Positions 18,159-25,358 of a stretch of 28,158 bases of DNA are shown here, piece by piece. Source of the stretch: Podochytrium sp. JEL0797 (taxonomy: Eukaryota > Chytridiomycota > Chytridiomycetes > Chytridiales > Chytriomycetaceae); the NCBI GenBank assembly GCA_027596195.1, contig JADGJG010000242.1:1-28158 (forward strand), given 5' to 3'. The notes below the pieces were generated by a model. That model was not told where the DNA came from. It worked only from the letters and a program-made list of their open reading frames with translations, and searched no databases. The position numbers and the translations under genes are program-made. Positions within the stretch are counted from its first letter, which is position 1, and every line of letters begins with the position of its first letter.

Positions 18159-20820
18159 TCACCACCCCATCTCCCCCCTCGTCCCCGCAAACCGCACAAA
18201 CTCCTCCCCCTTCACACCCCCAACCTCCCCCACCTCTACAACCGTCACAACCCCATCACTCGCCCCAACCCCGACCTTCCCTCCGGCCTTCTCCCACGCA
18301 ACCTTATTCAACGCCTTCCCCTGCCCTCCAACACTCACACTCGCACACGCCACCTCAACGTCTTGATTCAAGTCCACGAAACTGAGCGTCCCGGATCCAT
18401 CGACCGCTGCAAACAGCGCCGGATGCACGGGACTCCATTTCACGTCGTACACGAAATCAGTAAACAGGTCAAACGAGTACACCGGCGCAATCTTTGCATG
18501 CGTCGGAGCGGTGGTCGTGACAGATTTGGTCGTGGACTTGGATTTCCAGAGTTTAACCGTCCAATCAACACTCGAAGTGAGGAACAGGTCCGAAAAGTCA
18601 ATGGGTCCATGGAGCGGGTGAAAGTCGAGGGAAGTGATTTGTCCGTCGTGGCCAGTGTATGTATCGAGGGGGTTTAGGCCGGCTTTTCTGTGGTTTCGAA
18701 TACTTGAGAGTTGAATATGAAACCGCGGGCGATATGAAATAGAAAAAGGGGCGGTATTTTACCCTCCCGCGCGGTCGTATCGGTTCGCTTGGTACACGTT
18801 GCCTTCCTCCGTACCGACCCAGAACGTGGTCGTTTCGTTGGCGGGGAACCCAAAGCATGTGACTGCGATTTCGTTGGTGGGTCGCAAGTTTGAGGAATCC
18901 ATGGGTGAATGCGCGAGTTCCACAATTTCCTGTAAAACAAAAATCGCCGTTAGAAATCAGTCACTCACTCGAGAAACCCGCGCAGTTTCAATTTCTCACC
19001 TGCGGAGCCGCTAACATATCCAACTGCCACCCACAAACCGTCCCATCCGTCCCACAAGTCACCAACCCATGCGCATTCTGCGTCCCGACCACCTTCAAAC
19101 TATACACCGGATGCGTATGCCCCGCGGCACTCAATGGCGTCTTCAACACCGGCATCGACTTGGCGCGATTATCCCAGACAAGAATTTGTCCCGAATACGT
19201 CCCCCCCACGACCAAATTGGGGTGGAACTCGCTGAAGGAGGCGCTTGTGACATCGCTGGGGGCGTGGAACATGAATTCGGGGCGGGTCGGGACGTGTTGG
19301 TTCCAGATGAGGAGGAGGCCGTCGGGGTCGTTGTGGGAGGCGGGGTTTTTGTTGTAGGAAGCGAGAAGGAGTTCGGGATGCTAGAAGAGGGTCTTATTAG
19401 TGATTGGAGATGGTAAATTTCGTTCCAGGTATGTCTCGTAACAATGAATCCGGTTCTGCCTCGCGAGAATACGTTGCGGGTGCGGTACGCTCACGGCTGG
19501 AACTCTCCCGCACAGCATTGATGCGGTAGCATGACATGATATGTTTACTTCGCGTTTTCACGCGCAACTGTGGTGTCGTTCAGCTTCGCTCAGCGCGCCG
19601 CGAGTGCGCTCATTTCATGAACCTATTTGCGCAGACCAACTCGCAGCGCGAAACGCGTCGACATATTCGCCTTCACTCATTGGAGCAAAAGGCGCGAAAA
19701 CAAAAGGACATTTACCCTCGGCGACCACTGCAAATCCGTCACGGCGCGATTCTTGCTCCATCGGTCGTCAAAAAAGGTGCATACGGATTTCACGCCTTTT
19801 CCTGTATCCACGCGCCTTTTGGGCAGGGGGGGGGGGGGGTGGAATTAGAAACCCATGATTTCGGCAGGCCGCAGACGACATCGTTCAGAGCGAAACCAAA
19901 AGCTACACTCCAATATAGCTACGATGATCGGCTTTCATTCTCGGGATACTCGATTTGAACTCGCTACGCGCTCGATCGGCCACACTCCGCCAACAACTCA
20001 ATCGCACACACCAAAACAAGGCGACACAACTCACTTTTGCCGGTCATCCTCGGTCCTCGTGTAATCAACCAACGTGTCAAACTCAGAAGTCAATGCGCGT
20101 TCAACGAGCTTGGAGGAAAGTTCGAAAAACTCTTGGAATTGCCAAGTTTGCTGAATGTAGTCGCGTTCTGCGTCGTTCAAGACTAGATCGAGGAAAATAG
20201 TTCAGAATAGATGGTATGGTGTATTTTCGAAAGCGTAAGAGTGTGAATACGTCTGATTTCGGGTACGGTGGGTTCATGTGTGACGGGTTCAATGTATGGT
20301 TCTTCTTCGGTATCAGGGACGGCAGCGGCGGATTCAATCTCTTCTTCGATGATATCAGTTTGGAAGGAGGAATCTGTTGTCTGCTGCTCCTTTTCGTAGC
20401 ACACGAGTTCCTGATTTGATGGCGTGAGTTGATTGAATGGGTTGATCAGGTTGATCAATGCAGGATACTCACGACGGGAGGAGTTTCAAACAGGACCATG
20501 GAAGCCATGGCCAGGCGAGGTGCTGGTTTTCGACTAGGCTCAATGTGGTCTGGTGGACTAGGCGGCTCTCTAGACGGCGCAGCGCCAATGTCCCTAGTGA
20601 CGACAGGCACAGCCTCAGAGAGCGGCGGCGGCTGCTTCTTTTCGTCATTTACAAGGGAAGCGACGAGGTCTTCAAGCTGGCGCCTTCGCTCCGCAAACGA
20701 CTCGGCGCTCGCCGCCGTCGCCGTCTTCAAAAGCGCAGTGCGCTCAGCCCGCGTTTGTTGCAGCAAAGCAATCTTGGCCTTCTTGCGCTCAATTTCAAGG
20801 CGCCGCTGAGTCCCGTCCAT
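18159..20820 (-). CDS. Cytoplasmic dynein intermediate chain (WD40), eight exons
   Basis: Scaffold subunit that links dynein heavy chain, light chains and dynactin for minus-end microtubule transport. Model on the minus strand: 20820-20473, 20410-20251, 20182-20035, 19815-19716, 19380-19000, 18929-18763, 18687-18159; the seven joined exons keep phase throughout and give 610 residues (I count seven coding exons; a further 5' non-coding exon cannot be excluded). Seen: N-terminal coiled-coil start [17 protein letters not shown] (dynactin-binding type), a light-chain-type SSFQTD motif, the helix [14 protein letters not shown], then [100 protein letters not shown] and [20 protein letters not shown], the family's WD repeats. 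Introns 3 and 4 are long (219 and 335 bp). The start faces RPB12 across 61 bp. Confidence 0.95.
19381..19715 (-). other. Long intron 4 of the dynein intermediate chain gene (335 bp)
   Basis: GTAAAT donor after QWSPR and TTCTAG acceptor before HPELLLASY. The sequence is rich in GCG/CGC runs such as GCGGCGCGCTGAGCGAAGC, in contrast with the 62-75-bp neighbours. The next intron upstream (19816-20034, 219 bp) also contains GATCGAGCGCGTAGCGAG and a C14 tract before its AAAAG acceptor. Confidence 0.65.
19826..19839. repeat. Homopolymer G14 (C14 on the transcribed strand), polypyrimidine tract of dynein intron 3
   Basis: On the minus strand this C14 run stands about 10 bases before the AAAAG acceptor at 19816 and fills the place of a polypyrimidine tract. 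The exact length may be unreliable in sequencing. Confidence 0.85.
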
Positions 20821-20881
20821 TTTGCAAAATATAATATTTTTTGTTTTTTTTTTGTGTCCCAACCAAAGCATCAAAGCAGAG
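20821..20881. promoter_or_regulatory. 61-bp bidirectional promoter between dynein intermediate chain and RPB12
   Basis: Divergent start codons at 20820 (minus) and 20882 (plus), each fixed by a conserved N-terminus, enclose 61 bp with a T-rich core and AATATAATATT, which could serve as a symmetric TATA-like element in both directions. Confidence 0.6.
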
Positions 20882-21533
20882 ATGGACCCCGTGCGAAGAA
20901 GCGATGTGTCGTACATTTGCGGTGGTGAGTTTCTTGATTCAGGCACTCATTATTACATGCAGTGAAGCGCTTGGTGGGGGGACAGCGGGGAGAGCGGAAG
21001 GGCCGCATTATTTGTCATTCACAACTTGGGCCGTTTCGATTCCACGGTGGCCACAGTCCTTGAGGATGCAGATTTACGCTTACGAATACTTGGCGGCTAT
21101 GAGAATATCTCTGCTATTGAGCGGACGGAGCAGAGCCTTGCGCAAATATCAATCCCTGGACGAATCAAATCACACTGCCGAACCCCGCAGCCACCCAGCA
21201 GCACTCTGATTCTGGATTCGAATCATTGATATCAGTGGATCCATTTGGAAACGATCCCATGAACCTCTTTCCGGATCGAAACCAAACCAACGACCTCGCC
21301 CCAGATTCTAAATTCCTCGACAATTCGTGTGTTTGTTAGACTGCGGTGCCGACAACATGATCAACCCGAGAGAACCCATCCGATGCAAGGAGTGCGGACA
21401 CCGTATTTTGTACAAAAAGAGAACCAAGAGAAGTGAGTTTTTGGTTGTGGCTTGTTGTGCGAGTGGATCAAGTGGTTGCTGACTCGTACTCTTTTTCTCC
21501 CTCTTGCCAGTGGTGCAATTCGAGGCTCGCTAA
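20882..21533 (+). CDS. RPB12: RNA polymerase I/II/III common subunit RPABC4 (RPB12), three exons
   Basis: Small zinc-binding subunit shared by the three nuclear RNA polymerases, at the assembly platform with RPB3/RPB10/RPB11. Exons 20882-20924, 21340-21432 and 21511-21533 give 52 residues. Splicing rebuilds YICGDCG (Cys13, Cys16) and [18 protein letters not shown] (Cys30, Cys33), the zinc knuckle and the family's most conserved stretch, then MVQFEAR at the end. Length is slightly short of the usual 58-70. Intron 1 is 415 bp, long for this locus; intron 2 is 78 bp. All four zinc ligands are present. Confidence 0.96.
20925..21339 (+). other. Long intron 1 of RPB12 (415 bp)
   Basis: GTGAGT to GTTAG. 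It contains an open stretch at about 21026-21229 that translates with some coding-like texture ([18 protein letters not shown]) but matches no family I know. It could be a captured fragment of another gene or chance. Confidence 0.5.
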
Positions 21534-21654
21534 GCATACTGGAAGTCGTTTAATTGTTCGCGAATAAATATCTTCTATATCTCCTCTCTCCTTCCCATCA
21601 CATTTCTCTCGACACCTTGAGAGTTGCGAAAACTTATACTTCCTCATAATTCCT

Positions 21655-21820
21655 TCGTCCTCCTCATCATGATGGGGAAAAGTGTTTTCTGACTCGGACT
21701 TCAATCACGTCCGCGCTCAGCTCTTGATCGCCGAATATCTCATGATGTATCCCGCGACGAAAGGAAGACGACCGCTCTCCGGATTGATGTTGTGGCAGAT
21801 TCTGAGAGTAGTGAGAACGA
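21655..21820 (+). pseudogene. Stray copy of a NOP14 exon, including its 3' splice-donor flank
   Basis: Aligns closely with NOP14 at about 26225-26400 (opposite strand). Shared protein reading: VFSDSDFNHVRAQLLIAEYL, MMYPATKGRRPLSGLM and WQILRVVR, versus VFSVSDFDHVVGTRAQLL, MAEYLMMCPVTNGRQALSG and CQILRE in the real gene. There is a 6-base deletion around HV/HVVGT and multiple substitutions. Similarity crosses the end of the exon into the intron donor (GAGAGTAGTGAGAAC vs GAGAGAGGTGAGGGC), so the source was genomic DNA, not cDNA. It ends 28 bp before tRNA-Trp. No start codon or flanking NOP14 exons. Confidence 0.88.
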
Positions 21821-21848
21821 TTAAGCTCAATGCTTCCTTAACAATCAT

Positions 21849-21920
21849 GACTCCGTGGCGCAACGGTAGCGCGTTCGTCTCCAAAGCGAAAGGTTGCGTG
21901 TTCAAATCACGTCGGGGTCA
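21849..21920 (+). tRNA. tRNA-Trp (anticodon CCA), copy 1
   Basis: 72 nt. Acceptor GACTCCG with CGGGGTC; D-arm GGCGCAACGGTAGCGC; anticodon stem TTCGT/GCGAA region with loop CTCCAAA gives CCA; T-arm GCGTGTTCAAATCACGT; T6 run at 21924. No intron. Identical to copy 2 except positions 5 and 68. Confidence 0.95.
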
Positions 21921-22647
21921 AGGTTTTTTGTCTGCGGGATAGTGTCCAGGTACGAGCAAGCCGACCGATGCATTATGCCCTCGGACCGATGTTCGTTGGG
22001 GAAGTGGGAGAGGCGCATTGTGATTTTTGGTTTTCTTTTTCCTTTCCTCCCGGTGAATACTAAAAAAGAAGGAAGGAAAGGTTCTTAAAAGTTTCGAAAA
22101 GGCCGATCGAAAAATTCGGAAACTGCTGGATGTCGTACTAAATATAACGGCCCAGTTCTCTTTCTTTCAGGAAAAGGGAGAGAGGAAGAAAATGAGTTCT
22201 GTGGTGAGCAGGCGGCGAGAAGGCTGGCATACGGAAAGTAAGTCGCTTCAGTGTCAAAAACTCGCCGTGTCTCAAGAGCTGGCTGCCCCTCTTTTTGTTT
22301 CCTTCTAATCACGCCTTGGTTTTAATCCTTTTCTTGCCTCACATTAACGCACTTTAGCAACCCGCCTCGTTAAAAAATCTTTCGTACATTCAATCTGCCG
22401 AGATGGAATAAATAACGCACGACCCCACCCCCCTTAAAATGTTCCTTTCCTTCTCTGCCTCAATTTCCAAGCCGCAAAATCCTATTATTATCAATATCGA
22501 AAGCTTTAGAGTGAAACACCCACCCCATCCGTTTATCACTCCTTCATTAAAAAAAGAATGGAGTTGCTCGTGTCCAGCTTTGATTTCATTCTCTCCATTG
22601 GCTTGTGCATTCTTTCATTTTTGAGCTTTTGTGAATATCACATGAAT

Positions 22648-22671
22648 AAATATCATGTGAATATCATGTGA
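22648..22671 (+). repeat. Two direct copies of a 12-bp unit AATATCATGTGA
   Basis: AATATCATGTGAATATCATGTGA-type arrangement, preceded at 22634 by the partly inverted GAATATCACATGA, so the short block holds both direct and inverted copies of CATGTGA/TCACATG. A further TCATGTGA occurs near 22718. Confidence 0.7.
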
Positions 22672-22788
22672 AATATCCACAAGGAATCGGGAAGGTGGCT
22701 GATGCCAAAAACCACCTCATGTGATGTACTGACGGGGCGCGTATGGGATATCCGACGGGTCAGCCCAAACTGCAGCATCCTCCGGTGC

Positions 22789-23190
22789 ATGGAGATGCGC
22801 TGTGACGCCACATTCCTCAATTTTTATAACACCTGGTTTCCTCGCCACACGACCGGTGCAGTTCAAAAAGGCCAAAATATCCTAGTGGACCAAAAAGCTG
22901 CTTGCTGCGCTGGAGAGGTTTTTGCAGGTTACGGTGGAGAGTAGGATTTTGCCTTATATACCTTGGTTTGAAGTTTTTTTGGAAGATCATTGACGCTGTG
23001 CAGAACGCACGAAAGGCACGAGCGGGGTTTCCAACTTTACCCTCTATCTTCACAGATGCAAAGAACAAGATTCAGCCCCATCTTCTCCCGTCACTCATTA
23101 TTGCCAAAAGCGCGGCCCTGATGAAGAGATGCCTGTCCTCGAGCAAATTGACCTCGTCAGCGCGTTTTATCGAGATTGCGCTGGGCTAAG
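22789..23190 (+). pseudogene. Possible decayed coding segment, family not recognised
   Basis: Adjacent frames each give protein-like stretches: CDATFLNFYNTWFPRHTTG; then in a shifted frame KKLLAALERFLQVTVESRI and PYIPWFEVFLEDH; then in another frame KIIDAVQNARKARAGFPTLP and NKIQPHLLPSLIIAKSAALM. Stops and frame changes interrupt them. This looks like a broken gene or an exon series with unrecognised introns, but could be chance. I cannot name a family. Confidence 0.25.
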
Positions 23191-23349
23191 GATCAGCTCC
23201 GCAAAATCATAGGATAAGGAGACTGCGAATCGCGATCTCGCAATCGGCGCACTCTCCTCGTTTGCATCAAACTATTCTCTCTTCTTTGCCATGTCTGGGC
23301 TAAATCAAATGTCAGGGTGAAATCATAACCGTTCAAATTAAACAAACAT

Positions 23350-23421
23350 GACTTCGTGGCGCAACGGTAGCGCGTTCGTCTCCAAAGCGAAAGGTTGCGT
23401 GTTCAAATCACGTCGAGGTCA
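23350..23421 (+). tRNA. tRNA-Trp (anticodon CCA), copy 2
   Basis: 72 nt, same as copy 1 in the D-arm, anticodon arm and T-arm. Acceptor stem reads GACTTCG/CGAGGTC: position 5 C to T is matched by position 68 G to A, so pairing is kept. TTTTT follows at 23425 as terminator. Confidence 0.95.
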
Positions 23422-23673
23422 TCGTTTTTAAGGGTTGTGAGGCTAAGCTGTGGATGATCTGTGCAAGTGGCGGGAGAGAGTCGAAACGTTGCTCGTTTAT
23501 ATTTCGAGACTACGCAGGCTGTTACTCCTGAAGGGTTGATCCGCTTTGAACCGTTGATGGCTCCCGTAACGCCCATTATTGAACTGGACGAATTCCGATG
23601 CGAAAGAAGAAGGAGGAGTGACCTTTCGGTTCATTCATTTACGAAAGGAAACCGCATCAAAACAAACCAAAAA

Positions 23674-24705
23674 ATGGTTTTGTTCCAAATCCCTGCTATC
23701 CCCGGCGCCCCGCAGTTCACAGGCGCCACCGTCTCCCTCGGTATCCATATCGAAGGAGAACCCCACAACTCGCCCGAGTATCCCTTCGAGGACAACGACC
23801 CTGCCAAGTCGTACGTCGAGTCCAAGATTGGCAAGCAGTACAGCGTGCAGTTCACCTCCACCCTCCCCGCCCCGACCTTCGATTCCATGCAGTTCAAGGC
23901 AGGCAGAGTGTATTTGCGGGGCGATGTTGTGATTGACGGGACTGTACATGAGTCGCTGTACTTGTATGAGCATGGAGATCGAGAATTGGTGGGGAAGAGG
24001 CAGAACGGAGGCCGCAGTCCATTCGTCTTTTCGGCCCCGAGCATTGTCGCAACCGGCGGAATGATTGACAAGGACGTTGTCGACAAGCTGGGAACCATCG
24101 AGATTAGCCTGTGGCCCGTGCAGATGGAAATGGCCAAACCGACACTGTTTAACAACACCGCACGGGGAATCACTGATCGTGCGCCTGAAGTGGTGAGGGG
24201 GAGGCGCTGTCATTTCTCGTTTTGCTAATGTACCACTAATTCCCTTTGTAGAATGAACGCGCAAAGAAGGGTGCTTTTGTTTCGGCCACAACGAGGTAAA
24301 CCTTATATCCGATTTATTCTCTGTCGATCTTGTGAAATTTGAATCCATTACGACATTAGACTTGGCCCCGCGAAACCAGAAGCGATGTCTGTCAGAGGCT
24401 CAAATCGCCTGACATTGGCTCCGATCCTCGTGCACACGTTCCACTACAAAACGCGAGACTTTCTGGAAGTTGAAGGCATCATTCCGGATGCGAACCCCAT
24501 TCCCAGCGCATCTGCACCCGAAAAGAAAGTGAAACTCGAAAGCAACCAACCAAAACCCATCGCGGCGAGTGGAGGTGCGTCGAATGATGTTGGATCGAGT
24601 AGCAAACGGAGCGCGGAAGAAGACGACGATGAGGTTGAATTTGTGGGTGTGCAGCCGCAGAGGAAGAAGGTGGTCGAATTGATTGATTTGACGGGAGATG
24701 ATTGA
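23674..24705 (+). CDS. DUF7918-like fungal protein with C-terminal SUMO-interaction-like motif; three exons
   Basis: Exons 23674-24192, 24252-24295 and 24360-24705 join in phase to 302 residues. The body matches the DUF7918 layout common in fungi: an N-terminal beta-rich region with PHNSPEYPFEDNDP and SYVESKIGKQYSVQF, a long strand set to LGTIEISLWPV, the HERAKK-type motif (here NERAKKGAFVSATTRLG), and the closing TFHYKTRDFLEVEGII. Then comes a low-complexity tail with basic patches (EKKVKLE, QRKKVVE), an acidic run (AEEDDDEVEFV) and the terminal VVELIDLTGDD, a hydrophobic-plus-acidic motif typical of SUMO binding. Nuclear location is likely from these; function unknown. The open frame extends upstream to 23461, but the ATG at 23674 begins the conserved part. 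Confidence 0.8.
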
Positions 24706-24990
24706 TCAGCGCGTCCATTTTTAGCTAATATGTATATCTGCGTTATATGGAATGGTTTTGCGTGGCGTGAGCTGAGGGGAATGCGAAATTCCCCAATCGG
24801 TGGCTCGGTAACAAAGAAAAAAAGCTATCACACAAGCAAAGAGTTGCAGTTGAACGAGCAGTCCAAATGGAGAGCGGGTCACCACCACATTGTCCTGAAA
24901 CCTGGCGCTCCAAAAAATTTCTCAAACCATCCTAACGCCCCATCTGCAATCAAAAACTTTCACCGGCTGTCGATAGTCAGCAAACAAAAT

Positions 24991-25071
24991 GAGCGGAGTG
25001 GGACTCGAACCCACGCCTCTTGCGAGACTGCAACTTGAGTGCAGCGCCTTAGACCACTCGGCCATCCGCCC
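24991..25071 (-). tRNA. tRNA-Leu (anticodon CAA)
   Basis: 81-nt class II tRNA on the minus strand. Acceptor GGGCGGA/TCCGCTC (one G-T), GGCCGAGTGGTCTAAGGC, anticodon stem CTGCA/TGCAG with loop CTCAAGT giving CAA, variable arm TCTCGCAAGAGG, T-arm GTGGGTTCGAGTCCCAC. No intron, although tRNA-Leu(CAA) genes often have one in fungi. TTTT follows. Confidence 0.95.
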
Positions 25072-25358
25072 ATATATTTAGTTCGCCCTCTTGCTACTTC
25101 ATGAAAGAATGTTGGCACCTCGACGTGCACTTGAAGCAGTCGCGAAATCGACTGGCTGTCTTTCCATTTACATTTCCAGTTCAACATGAGGTTTAATGGA
25201 TGTGGTTTTCGGCCACAATCTCTTTTTTGGCAGATCACTCACTGCTTAGCGAACGTTCAAGTCCCCCTTCCCCTCTTTATCTGCGGAACTAAAGCCCCTT
25301 CTTTGCGAATGTAAAATTTAATGAAACTCGAGCGATTCTTATTGAGACCAATCCCCCC

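Larger units (their letters stand above)
21921..23349. other. Gene-poor interval between the two tRNA-Trp genes, with gene-fragment candidates
   Basis: About 1.4 kb without a gene I can name. It contains an ATG-less open frame at 22089-22312 (plus) with an exon-like core at 22171-22237 bounded by a TACTAA branch site, TTTCTTTCAG and GTAAGT; a short tandem repeat near 22648-22671; and coding-like but broken frames at about 22790-23200. None gives a convincing intact gene. Confidence 0.5.

Noticed and set aside
19940..19985. tRNA-like B-box (GAGTTCAAATCGAG on the minus strand) in dynein intron 3
   Set aside because: No matching acceptor, D- or anticodon stem could be built around it.
23461..23673. 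Upstream in-frame extension of the DUF7918-like gene
   Set aside because: It begins 40 bp behind tRNA-Trp copy 2 and its residues do not resemble the family; the ATG at 23674 starts the conserved region.
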